This document shows positions 23,378-35,500 of a stretch of 64,000 nucleotides of DNA, piece after piece. The stretch is from Ustilaginoidea virens (lineage: Eukaryota > Ascomycota > Sordariomycetes > Hypocreales > Clavicipitaceae): the NCBI RefSeq assembly GCF_000687475.1, contig NC_057319.1, positions 2,666,001-2,730,000 on the forward strand, given 5' to 3'. Numbering within the stretch: position 1 is the stretch's first letter; every line of letters starts with the position of its first letter. Made by a program: the position numbers and the translations under genes. The notes under the pieces were generated by a model. That model saw nothing but the letters and a program-made list of their open reading frames with translations. It was not told the origin of the DNA and did no database searches.

Positions 23378-24709
23378 ATGCCCTTTGTCGCCAACACGCC
23401 CGAGTCGCTACTCGATCGCGCCGACTCCAAGAACCCCGTCTCGACATGTCGCGGCATCACCTCCAGCGGCCGGCCTTGCAGGCGGTCCATCAGCAGCAGC
23501 GACAGCCCGGCTCGAGCGGCTCCGCCGGCAAGGAGCGCCCCCGGGTCGAGGCTAGACCTGAGTGACGAGACCCTGTACTGCTGGCAGCACAGGGAACAGG
23601 CGGGCCACTCGGCCAAGTCCAGCCCGGGTCCCCGGCCGAGCGCGAAGCCCGTCCCGGAGGAGAGGAGATGCAGCCTGGACACGCTTGCGGATCGGCTGGG
23701 GATCGTGGACTTGCAGGGGAAAAGGCACGGGAAGCGGCACCGCGGCCGCGCGCAAAACGAGCCTGCCAGCCTGTCGCGGCCCAAGACGCCGAACCCCAAG
23801 CCTCTTCGGTTCTGCCTGTGCTTTTCCATCCCCTCGGAAGAGGAGGTGCATGAGCCGCCGCGGCGGCCGAGGCCGACGAAGCCGCGGCCCCAGCCCCAAC
23901 CTATTCAGAAGATGCCAAACCTCCAGAGTCGACCGGGGCTCCCCCCCCGCCATACCGGGCCCTCGTCTCGTCACCGGCAAATCACGAGCCCGAGCGCCTC
24001 CTCGCCGGGCAAGGCGTCGCGCCGCTCCGCAAAGTCGGCGCTTTCCCTGACAGCCCGGCTCAAGGACCTCGTTCCGGATTCTCTCGACGCGCCCACCGCC
24101 TCGGCCCTGATGGCCGAGCTCGCGCGGCCGCACGCCGAGTCGGAAGAAGCAGGCTACATCTACATGTTCTGGCTGACGCCGTCGGCCGCCAAGTCGCCCC
24201 CGCCAGTCGACGCGGCCCGATCCCTCCTCGCGCCGCCCGATCCGGATGCCTGCCGCCGCCGCCGCCGCCGCCGCCGCCCCAGCGACGCGGTCCCCGGGCT
24301 CGCGGATGCGCGAGGCAGCAGCGCCGGCAGCGCCGGCAGCCGGACGATGCTGCTCAAGATCGGGCGGGCGGCCAACGTGCAGCGGAGGATGAACCAGTGG
24401 CGGCGGCAGTGCGGCTACGACATCGAGGTGCTGCGGTACTACCCGCACGTCGCGGCGGGCAGTGACGACGACGACGGGGCACGGGGGAAGGCTGCCGCGC
24501 CGCGGATGACGCCGCACTGCAAGAAGGTGGAGCGGCTGATCCACGTGGAGCTGACGGGGATGGGGCTGCGCGCCGACATGGCTGCGTGCGAGGCGTGCGG
24601 CCGGGAGCATCGGGAGTGGTTCGCGGTCCAGGCCACGAGGGAGGGGATCCGGGCGGTGGACCATGTGATTCGGAGATGGGTTGAGTGGGACGAAGAGGGT
24701 GTGGATTGA
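23378..24709 (+). CDS. T5orf172/DUF1766 (GIY-YIG-like) domain protein
   Basis: A single exon encodes 443 residues from MPFVANTPES. The N-terminus has a CRGITSSGRPCRR segment and then YCWQH (about 22-70), a Cys/His arrangement seen in proteins of this group. The middle is Pro/Ser/Arg-rich and probably disordered. The C-terminal half carries the conserved core: YIYMFWL (about 259), LLKIGRAANVQRRMNQW (about 325), VERLIHVEL (about 385) and CEACGREHREWF (about 405). These are the marks of the T5orf172/DUF1766 family (fission-yeast mug113 relatives), a branch of the GIY-YIG fold. No function is firmly known for fungal members. An octa-Arg run lies between the first and second core motifs, encoded by CGC repeats at about 24250-24278. 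The start was chosen at the first ATG in frame; upstream in-frame sequence has no ATG. Confidence 0.82.
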   Translation: MPFVANTPESLLDRADSKNPVSTCRGITSSGRPCRRSISSSDSPARAAPPARSAPGSRLDLSDETLYCWQHREQAGHSAKSSPGPRPSAKPVPEERRCSLDTLADRLGIVDLQGKRHGKRHRGRAQNEPASLSRPKTPNPKPLRFCLCFSIPSEEEVHEPPRRPRPTKPRPQPQPIQKMPNLQSRPGLPPRHTGPSSRHRQITSPSASSPGKASRRSAKSALSLTARLKDLVPDSLDAPTASALMAELARPHAESEEAGYIYMFWLTPSAAKSPPPVDAARSLLAPPDPDACRRRRRRRRPSDAVPGLADARGSSAGSAGSRTMLLKIGRAANVQRRMNQWRRQCGYDIEVLRYYPHVAAGSDDDDGARGKAAAPRMTPHCKKVERLIHVELTGMGLRADMAACEACGREHREWFAVQATREGIRAVDHVIRRWVEWDEEGVD

Positions 24710-25473
24710 GGGAGAGCCGGCGTAAGGCGCGCAGCGAGGCATGTATCAATCGTGAATGCACGGGGGGTACAAGGACCGAGGTTAGGTTAGGATAGGTACA
24801 TACCTCTTGGGTGTTGAGGCATTGCATCTGCATCAGACAGAGTCAGTCCATCGTGCTGGGTCTTGCAGATGGTATTCATGGTTAGGGAAGCGACTGGCCC
24901 TTTAAGCGACTGGCCCTTTTTAGTGGCAAGGACGATGCATCTTTTTGTCCCTCTTCTGCCAGCCCTTTCCTCTTTTCACTTCTCTTCTCTCCTGCTCTCC
25001 TCATCTCTCCTCCTCTCTCCTCTTTCTCTCTCTGCAAAAGTCGAAAAAAGCATCGTCTGGCTCTGCATCCTGCGCCACCAGCTGGCGCTTGTGCAGTGAG
25101 CAGCTGCGGGGTTGACTGCCCAGGTGCCAGTTTCCGGCGGCAACCCGTGGCCCCCCGTCCCCCTGCCCCCTCCCCTGTCCCTGCATCCCTCCCCGATTCA
25201 ACGCCTAGGCTGCCACATTCCCAGCGTTCCTATTTGCGCACCATGTCGGATTTTGTCAGGCCATTATGTCAGTCAGGTTACACAGAGTACTCCGTAAGCA
25301 CCAAGCTGAATCGATCGATGCGCCTGTCGGCAGACACCAGTGCGGGACGTGAGAGCGCGGCCGAGTCTCGCACGTCTGCCACTGGGCCCCTACAGCTCCC
25401 ATCTCGGGTCAACGGCTAGCATCGTGCTTCCAAGCTCCAGCCGGAGCATCACCAGCCGCCCGCTGCTACGCAA
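24710..25473. other. Intergenic region
   Basis: Contains a CT-rich stretch (about 24970-25035), a GTTAGGTTAGGATAGG patch near 24782, and one TACTCCGTA motif at 25288. No supported gene. Confidence 0.5.
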
Positions 25474-26547
25474 ATGGCCGAATTCTCATCCGCGTCCTAC
25501 GAGATCCTCTCGTCCATGGGGCAGAGGGATCGTTTATTCGACGTCGATCTCGACAGCGGCCTTGGCCGCAACCCATCCGCCGTCCCTTTGCACCTCTCGA
25601 GGGTGCTGTACATTCCGCGACATAGCATGCTCAAACTGCGCGTGTACGAGGCAGCAGCCCAGTACAGAAAAGCGGTTGACAGCTCACCGTTTGGAGGCGA
25701 GCAAGTTACCGGAAAGCCGTTGATGGGAAGCAGGCTGTTCAAGACGAGATTGAACACCCTTGAGCTGCCGAGCACAGAGGGTGGTCCTGCCGAGTACTCG
25801 GTTGATCTCGACGTGGAAAAGATCCGCGATGGCGGAGACATATCTGCGACGTTCCGCGGTCATCAAAGAAGCAGTGAATCAGCCCCAGAAGTAAGCATGT
25901 AGGTGCAGGTGGTTTTTTTTTTTTGTTTTTTTGTTGTTGTTTTTTTTCCTTTCTCCACTCGTATGGCAAGGCAATTCCCCTTAACCTGCCACGACGGATG
26001 CTGGCTGACTGGACATTGATAACTACCTAGCATGCTGCCCATGTTGACAGACGTTTTCACCCTATCCCTGATGCTGGGGGTAGACAGCACCCGCATAGAA
26101 ATGTCGACCACATATCCTCTGCCAGGCCTCAGGACCAACGCCGGCGTGATTCGGTTCCCGTACTTCAGGTTCTCGCTTCCCGGGTGTGGCGTATACGAGT
26201 GGCAGATACACCCCCGAGACCATGGAACCCTGCGATATACCCTGATGCAGATTCAGTTGGGCGGCGGAGACAAACGTTCCGAGGCGGACAGTGGCGACGG
26301 AAGCATCAAGGCTATCTACCACCATATCGGACATGACAGATCGTTGTTCTTGCACCAGAGCCAAGGCATCTTGCTATTGCCCGAGTTGAAGGATGCGCGA
26401 GATGGGCAGCTAGAGGCGGTCGTTGTCGCGAGCCTTGTTGGATTGCTGTGGAGGATAAGGGGGATGGAGATTCGGCACGACGACACGCAGTGCCAAGAGA
26501 AGACGGGGAAGAAGAGGACCTTGCTGAGAAGGGTGTTTGGGAGGTGA
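25474..26547 (+). CDS. Unrecognised two-exon protein
   Basis: I do not recognise this protein. The model is exon 1 25474-25898 and exon 2 26031-26547 (313 residues). It uses a GTAGGT donor and a CTAG acceptor behind a T-rich tract. A stronger-looking GTAAGC donor eight bases upstream (25891) would put exon 2 out of frame. Exon 1 starts MAEFSSASYEIL and contains RLFDVDLDSG and LYIPRHSMLKLRVY. Exon 2 contains many beta-strand-like stretches (RFPYFRFSLPGCGVYEWQI, GILLLPEL) and ends in a basic tail (KTGKKRTLLRRVFGR). There is no signal peptide or membrane helix. The protein composition and lack of stops favour a real gene. The exons could also belong to two separate short genes. Confidence 0.55.
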
Positions 26548-27754
26548 GGTGACTTGGGGAACGTGCCCCCAGGATGGGATGGGCTGCGAGCCCAGGTGGA
26601 CATCCACCAAGAACACACCGGGCCTTTTTCACCGCATAGAAAGTCGTAATTGTGGTAGTTCGGAGTACGGAGTAGTGCGGCGAGCATTCCAATACCTGGC
26701 ATGGCGGGATAAGCGCGGAAATGTGCTTGGCTTCTAGGGCTTTCTGCGCACATGTGTCCACGTTGATCTTTTGCCGCGGAAGCGTCAATACCATTGACTA
26801 GAGGACGCCACCCTGTTTTGCCCCCTCGAGATGGTTTTACATGAGCTGAATGAGAATGCCGTGCTTGCCGTACGGACTGCGCTGACCGACAGAATACGGG
26901 CTATTCGCTTCTCCTCCCTTGAAGAATGATAGCGTGTGAGCTGGTCGAGCGCATCACAATTTGCTTTGAAATGTTGATCCATATGCAAGGGAGAAGGAGG
27001 CTTGACAAGCGAAGGGATAGCTATGCTTCCTTTTCGGCCAACAGGGGCCAATCTACGACACGAGATACCAGAACGATTAGCTCGAACCTATAATGGCAGT
27101 GGTGGATGCATGAGATGCCTCCGCCGGACCAACTTGGCGGGAGATAGAAGGCCACCTACGAATACTAGTCGCCTTACCGTGCAGCCATTGCCACCAGCCT
27201 TTCCCATCTTTGGTCGCGGAGCCAGGAATGTTTGGAAATTTTCTCAGATCCAATTCCCTTGCCACGCAGCAGGTGCGAGCCCAGCGGGCCGCCATCATGC
27301 AGGGGCTGGCATCCAAGCCAAGCCCAAGCTGGGCAGCACGACCCCTTGCTTCGCTCGCGCGCCTGTCTCCATCGACGAAAAGGGCTGCAGCTCTAGCTTG
27401 CCGGCTCGATGGTTCTCGATTGTGATGATCGTGATGATCATGATGACGTGTCTTGCGAGGGCAATCTTCCAGTTCGGATCTAGCAAATGGCGGCCCGAGT
27501 GAGCAGATGCGCCATACTCGGCCAAGGCATGCACGCACGAGGTCGAGAATTGCGACACTCCCTTGGAAGCTAGGCGGCCCTTGGTATCAAGCTCGAGAGA
27601 TATTCGACGCCCCTTGCCTCTTTAGTGCGCAGCTGCGTCGCATCACCACACCTGCCACGTTGGCGGGATGATGCAGTCGTCCATCTGGGTGGCGGGGAAT
27701 CGTGTCTGAGCTCACGGGCCCAGCTGAAGGGGGCTGCAGGTGGTCGTTGCCAAC

Positions 27755-27793
<39 letters not shown>

Positions 27794-28559
27794 AAGGTCG
27801 GTTGCGGCTAGGAATACAGCAAATCGCGAGACGAGGTGAAGGTATTTGGATTGACGGTGAGAATCCGGCGTCGCGTTGGTGCAGGAGACTATGGCCGAGG
27901 TCGTGGTCGTGCATGCATGTAGGCAGGGAACTGTGGCCTAGCGCCTTGCCAGAACTCAATACATAGTACATGTAACAATCGGCAACGGTGCAGGACCCAC
28001 ACCTCTAGAGACCCTCCTTGCATGCATGCCCAGCTGCACGCTACTTTGGCGGCTGGTTTTCCTGCCAGGAACGGGGCGCCCAAGGCGGCGCATTCTGATT
28101 TCTTTTCTTGGACCAGACTGGACGTCTCCCCTCTCTCCCTTTTGGCGTTTCTCCAGGGATAGCGATGAGTGTGAGATAACGGCTATATATTCAGTGCCAT
28201 GAGCCGGTCCTTCCTCTCACCATCATCATCCGCCTCGACTTGGGCTTCTCCTATCCGCTTGGGTTCTGGCCCCGGGCACTTGGGTTGCTGGCACCTGACG
28301 GCCGTTGCATCAGACCCGTTGGGTGGCCAGATGTGAGCCGGGTGATGTACTCCGTACCTTGGTTGCAAGCGAACCATGGCGGAAAATGTCTGGTATTGAC
28401 CCTCTTTAGATCTGGGCTGTCGTGGACCCAATGTTTTCTCTTGGAACGGAACGAAGGCGTCGCCGGTGGCGAAGGCACAACTGAAAGCGACCCACAGGAT
28501 TTGATGTTCGGATTAGGCTAAGAAATAGTCGCCTTGGGAAAGCAGGCTGCAACTGGCCA
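26548..28559. other. Intergenic region with A34 tract
   Basis: No supported gene. It holds TACTCCGTA-type motifs at 26666 and 28348 and a 34-base A run at 27757-27790. A plus-strand ORF at 27002-27502 shows no domain and overlaps an equally long antisense ORF. Confidence 0.5.
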
Positions 28560-29480
28560 ATTATTTTCAGTTTCGTGGTTTCGACGCTATAAGCCGGCTT
28601 TGCTCTGCTGCGAAAACTCATAATTAACAGAGTATAAAGAAAAATAACCACGTATATAAACATGGAATATTAGAAAAATATAAGTAAAAATTAAACTCAT
28701 TTAAACTTGAGAAGGAGGACGCTTTGAAATCAGTAATATGTAAAAGATCTGAATATATAAGAGTAATTATTTCGCCTTATTTCACAGAGTATTTCCTGGA
28801 TCTGCAGCTCAACTCAGATAAAAAAAAAACTTTTGGCATATATGCAAGTAATTTATCTAAATAACCATTGATTACCAATGTAAGTAAAATGTCAAGACAT
28901 TATTTTTCACAGCTATAATAACAATAACTAATAAGATTAAATAAATCTTAATTTATTTTTTTTAGCTTGGTTTTGATCATTAGTTATAACAGGTTTTAAC
29001 TAAATTATTATACTAAATAATGTTTATTTTTGGCGTTATAATAAAATACCAAGATATTACTAGTTCTGGCGTAATAATCAAATGAGTATGTATATATTTA
29101 CTTATAGCTTACTAATAAAAAACAATTAATATGCTTTTAAAATTCCATATGATTTGACTACTTGTTTATACTACTAGTATACATGAAATAGAAAATGACA
29201 CGAATTTCTTACTTACTGTAGTAATACGGAATGCAAACTAAAATGCATTCCGTTTTCATCTAAAATTATTTGTATTTAAAATGTATCTAAAAATAAAAAT
29301 TTTTTTATAGAAAGTAAAAGTTTATTTATAGATAACTGGTCTTCTTATATCAAGCTTTTAGATAGTGTATTGTCAGAGTCGCAGAAACTCGCCTTGTTTA
29401 TACTCTTTTTCTTGTATTATACTTTGGATGTATATTTACTTTAGTGCATATCATTATATCAGCACTCCGGCTTTACCTCT
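28560..29480. other. AT-rich non-coding block upstream of the second adhesin gene
   Basis: Strongly A+T rich, with no long ORF and no transposon domain. It ends shortly before the start codon of adhesin 2, repeating the arrangement at 10153-10975. Confidence 0.6.
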
Positions 29481-29509
29481 GCGCCCAGTTTCCGCGGCTA
29501 CGATACACA

Positions 29510-32500
29510 ATGGATTGGAAATGTCAACGCTTGTTTCTGTTCTTGCAGATTCTCTCCTGCCTGCTGGTACAAGGAGTGGTGAGCTCTGACAGTTGTTCGG
29601 ACAATGCTCTGGTCAAGTATCAGCCATTGCAGGTCCTATGCCAGGGATCAACGTACACCCTGACAGGGGCATAGTGAGTTTTCCGCAGAAACCGCACGGC
29701 CGCTCGCTCCGGCAAACTAACCTCAAGGAAACCAGCACGAGCCTGGGCTGTACAAGCGCGACGGCCGGGCCGGGGACGGGCGCCTCGGGCACGACCGGCA
29801 CGGGCCCCGGAGTCATCCCCAGCAACACGCCGACGTGCGACGCCAAGTGCCAGCTCCCCAGCCAGCTCGTCGGCTTCACGCTCTACGGGTGCGCCGTGTC
29901 TCGGGCCGGCTTTCCCGGCTTTGTCAAGGTCGCCACAAGCAGGTCGATGGACCTGGGAACGTGCGCTGCAGTCTGCACGACCCGTTTCATCGGCGTGTAC
30001 CAGAGCGACTGCTATTGCGGAGATGTGCTGGACGCATCCCTGACAGTGGCAGACCCGAGCTCGTGCACCTGCAACATCCCGTGCCCCGGCAATAGCCAGC
30101 AGTGCTGCGGGGGGGCAAGCCCGCTAGGGCTCAAGCTCAAGCGGCAATTGACAACCCTGGCCACCATTGCCTTGACCTTGTATCAGCGCACCTCCGCCAG
30201 CTCAATGAGCAGCGTCGGCAGGGTTATCTACACCACCACCAATTCCCTGGGGTCAGACTCCTATGTAACCATATACCAACCGGTTGGAGGTTCCGTCACG
30301 GCACCGACGACCATCACCATCCCTCCCAGCGGCACCAACCCTGGCAGCGTCGTCATCGTGACCCCGCCGGCAACTGGGGACTACCTGACCCTAACCCAGC
30401 CATTCGGCGGCTCCATCACAGCGCCTACCACTATGACCATTCTCCCCAGCGGAACGAGACCGGGTAGCGTGATTATCCTCACGCCGCCGGGGACCGGAGC
30501 CTACGTCACAGTCACCCAGCCTTACAGCGGATCGCTCACCGTACCCACCACCTTTACGATTCCAGCCACGGGGACAATCCCAGGCAGCGTGGTCATCATC
30601 ACCCCCCCAGTAACTAGCCTGGTGACGGTGTTCCAACCCTTCAGCGGATCTCTTACCGTCCCCACCACCTTTACCATCCCTCCGAGCGGTACAAATCCGG
30701 GCAGCGTAGTGATAGTCACGCCGCCGGCGGCGGCAACAGGCATGGTTACCATTACACGGCTATTCAGCGGATCACTTACAGTGGCTACAACCTTGACTAT
30801 CCCCCCGAGCGGCACTAACCCAGGCAGCGTGGTAATTATTACACCGCCAGCAACTGGGCCTTTCTATGTGACCTTTTCTCAACCTATGTCCGGTTCTAAT
30901 AGTATTCCCACTACAATTACGATACTACCTAGTGGCACGAACCCCGGCAGTGTGGTGATTATAACACCGCCGGCAACTGGGCCTTATATCACAATTACAC
31001 AGCCACTCTCTGGCAGTAATAGCGTTCCTACCACGATCACTATTCCCCCTAGCGGCACTAACCCAGGCAGCGTGGTTATTATAACGCCGCCGGCAACTGG
31101 GCCCTTCTATGTGACTATTACACAGCCGCTCTCTGGCAGTAATAGCGTTCCTACCACGATCACTATTCCCCCTAGCGGCACTAACCTGGGTAGTGTCGTT
31201 ATTATTACGCCGCCGGCAACTGGGCCCTTCTATGTGACTATTATACAGCCGCTCTCTGGCAGTAATAGCGTTCCTACCACGATCACTATACCACCTACCG
31301 GCACTAACCCAGGCAGCGTGGTTATTATCACGCCGCCGGCAACTGGGCCCTTCTATGTGACTATTACACAGCCGCTCTCTGGCAGTAATAGCGTTCCTAC
31401 CACGATCACTATTCCCCCTAGCGGCACTAACCCAGGCAGCGTGGTTATTATCACGCCGCCGGCGGTAACTGTGCCATATGTTACTATTACACAGCCACTC
31501 TCGGGTAGTAATAGTGTTCCAACCACCATAACTATACCACCTAGCGGCACTAACCCAGGCAGCGTGGTTATTATCACGCCGCCGGCAACTGGGCCTTATA
31601 TCACAATTACGCAGCCACTCTCTGGCAGTAATAGCATTCCTACCACGATCACTATACCCCCTAGCGGCACCAACCCGGGCAGCGTGGTTATTATAACGCC
31701 GCCGGCAACTGGGCCCTTCTATGTGACTATTACACAGCCGCTCTCTGGCAGTAATAGCGTTCCTACCACGATCACTATACCACCTAGCGGCACAAATCCT
31801 GGCAGCGTGGTCATCATTACGCCACCGGCGGTAACTGTGCCATATGTTACTATTACACAGCCTATCTCTGGTTCTAACAGCATTCCTACCACGATCACTA
31901 TACCCCCTAGCGGCACTAACCCGGGCAGCGTGGTTATCATAACACCGCCGGCGGTAACTGGGCCTTATATCACAATTATGCAGCCACTCTCTGGCAGTAA
32001 TAGCGTTCCTACCACGATCACTATACCACCTACCGGCACTAACCCAGGCAGCGTGGTTATTATCACGCCACCGGCGGTAACTGGGCTATATGTTACTATT
32101 ACACAGCCTATCTCTGGTTCTAACAGCATTCCTACCACGATCACTATACCCCCTAGCGGCACTAACCCGGGCAGCGTGGTTATCATTACGCCACCGGCGG
32201 TAACTGTGCCATATGTTACTATTACACAGCCTATCTCTGGTTCTAACAGCATTCCTACCACGATCACTATACCACCTAGCGGCACTAACCCAGGCAGCGT
32301 GGTTATTATCACGCCGCCGGCGGTAACTGTGCCATATGTTACTATTACACAGCCACTCTCGGGTAGTAATAGTGTTCCAACCACCATAACTATACAACCT
32401 AGCGGCACAAATCCAGGCAGTGTGGTTGTTCTCACGCCGCCGGCAACTGGGCCTTTCTATGTGACTATTACTCAACCTATATCCGGTTCTAATAGCGTTC

Positions 32501-35500
32501 CTACCACGATCACTATACCACCTACCGGCACTAACCCAGGCAGCGTGGTTATTATCACGCCGCCGGCAACTGGGCCCTTCTATGTGACTATTACACAGCC
32601 GCTCTCTGGCAGTAATAGCGTTCCTACCACGATCACTATTCCCCCTAGCGGCACTAACCTGGGTAGTGTCGTTATTATTACGCCGCCGGCAACTGGGCCC
32701 TTCTATGTGACTATTACCCAGCCGCTCTCTGGCAGTAATAGCGTTCCTACTACTGTCACTATTCCCCCTAGCGGCACTAACCCCGGCAGCGTGGTGATTA
32801 TTACGCCGCCGGCCACTGTGCCATATATTACAATTACACAACCGCTTTCTGGCCCGAATAGTATTCCCACTACAATCACGATACCACCTAGTGGCACGAA
32901 TCCTGGCAGCGTGGTTATTTTTACACCACCAGTGACTGGAGTATATATCACAATCACACAGCCTATGTCCGGCTCGAATAGCGTTCCCACTACGATCACT
33001 ATCCCGCCTAGTGGCACCAACCCAGGTAGTGTGGTTGTTATTACGCCGCCTGTAACCGCGCCATCCTACGTGACAATTACACAGCCCCTATCTGGTACTA
33101 ATAGCGTTCCTACTACGGTCACTATTCCACCCAGCGGCACGAACCCTGGCAGCGTAGTCATTATAACGCCGCCGGCGACTGCGTCTTTCTATGTAACAAT
33201 CACACAGCCCCTATCTGGTTCTAATAGCGTTCCTACTACGGTCACCATCCCACCTAGTGGCACCAACCCGGGTAGCGTAGTCATTATAACGCCGCCGGCG
33301 ACTGCGTCTTTCTATGTAACAATCACACAGCCTCTATCTGGTACTAATAGCGTTCCTACTACGGTCACTATTCCACCCAGCGGCACGAACCCTGGCAGCA
33401 TAGTCATTATAACGCCGCCGGCGACTGCGTCTTTCTATGTAACAATCACACAGCCCCTATCTGGTTCTAATAGCGTTCCTACTACGGTCACCATCCCACC
33501 TAGTGGCACCAACCCGGGTAGCGTAGTCATTATAACGCCGCCGGCGACTGCGTCTTTCTATGTAACAATCACACAGCCTCTATCTGGTACTAATAGCGTT
33601 CCTACTACGGTCACTATTCCACCCAGCGGCACGAACCCTGGCAGCATAGTCATTATAACGCCGCCGGCGACTGCGTCTTTCTACGTAACAATCACACAGC
33701 CCCTATCTGGTTCTAATAGCGTTCCTACTACGGTCACCATCCCACCTAGTGGCACCAACCCGGGTAGCGTTGTTATCATAACGCCGCCAGTAACCGGATC
33801 CTACGTGACAATTATACAGCCCGTATCTGGTTCAAATTCTGTTCCCACAACGGTCACTATCCCCCCCAGTGGCACGAACCCAGGTAGCATAGTAATTATT
33901 ACGCCTCCAGTGACTGGACCATATATTACACTGACGCAGTTTTTATCTGGTTCAAATTCTGTTCCTACAACGGTCACTATCCCACCTAGTGGCACGAACC
34001 CAGGTAGTGTAGTGATTATTACGCCTCCAGTGACTGGGCCATACATCACACTGACGCAGCTTCTATCCGGTACAAATACCATTCCTACCACGCTCACTAT
34101 CCCGCCCAGTGGCACGAACCCAGGTAGTGTGGTAGTTATTACGCCTCCAGTGACTGGGCCATACATTACACTGACGCAGTTTTTATCTGGTTCAAATTCT
34201 GTTCCTACAACGGTCACTATCCCACCCAGTGGCACGAACCCAGGTAGTATAGTAATTATTACGCCTCCAGTGACTGGGCCATACATTACACTGACGCAGC
34301 TTCTATCCGGTACAAATACCATTCCTACCACGCTCACTATTCCGCCCAGTGGTACGAACCCAGGTAGTGTAGTAGTTATTACGCCTCCAGTGACTGGGCC
34401 ATATATCACCCTGACGCAGATTTTATCTGGTACAAATTCTATTGCCACTACGGTCACCATTCTCCCTGGCGGCACGAATGCTGGCACCGTTCTTATTTAT
34501 ACCCCGCCGGTGACCGGCCCCTATATTACCCTGACGCAGCTTCTATCTGGCACGAATACTGTTCCCACCACAGCCACTATTCTCCCCAGCGGCACGGTTC
34601 CGGGTACGGTAATCGTCCAGACGCCTCCTCTGACCGGACCGTATGTAACCATTATTCAGCCTCTAACGGGGAATAATACAGCCCTTACCACGGCAACTAT
34701 CCTACCCATTGGCACTATCCCGGGCAGTGTCATTATCCAGACCCCAGCTTCTTTTGTTACTCTTGTACAGACTCTCAACGGGACGAACACGGTGCCCACA
34801 ACAGCGACCATCTTACCTACTGGGACGGCTCCTGGGACAGTGATTATCCAGACACCGCCGTATACGGGTCCCTATATTACGATATTTCAACCTCTTACTG
34901 GCACCTACACAGTCCCCACACACCTAACTATTCCGCCCACAAACACCGGTCCTGGCACTGTTATTATTCAAACACCTGCGTCCTACGTCACCATCACTAA
35001 ACCAGGCACGGCGAGTGTGTCGGCAGTAACAACACTCTCACCATCCGGGACTCTTCCCGGCACTGTCGTCGTGGTCTTGCCTTCACCGACGCCGGGAGGT
35101 GCATGTCTACTTCAGCAGAACTGTATACCTCAAGGTCTCAATATCAGCTATTATAGCAATGGATTCGCCGCAGCTGGCTATAGCTGTAATGCAGTCCAGT
35201 CCTTCTACTATATTCAAAGAGGCCTTATACCGCTTGCTTCGGCATTCACCAATATAACCTTCTTTTCCCAGCAAACAGTTACCCCAGTTGGTTATCAAGC
35301 ACTCTACTTATCAGGTCCAACTGTATGGCCCTACTATGTGGGCTGGACCCGTCAAGTAAATGGAGGTATTACAGTTGACGCTAATAACTTCACCCTTGTT
35401 TATTCTGGGTTTTACGTGGCCCCGACAACAGGCCCTTATCAAATCTGTATGACGGTCGATAACCAAGCTCAGCTCTATTTCGGTCATGCTATTGCTTTTG

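Noticed and set aside
23552..24742. 396-codon minus-strand ORF opposite the T5orf172 gene
   Set aside because: Arg/Pro/Gly-rich shadow of a GC-rich gene; the plus strand carries the conserved motifs.
27002..27538. Paired ORFs of about 150-165 codons on both strands
   Set aside because: No domain, no clear preference between strands, no splice context. Insufficient support for a gene.
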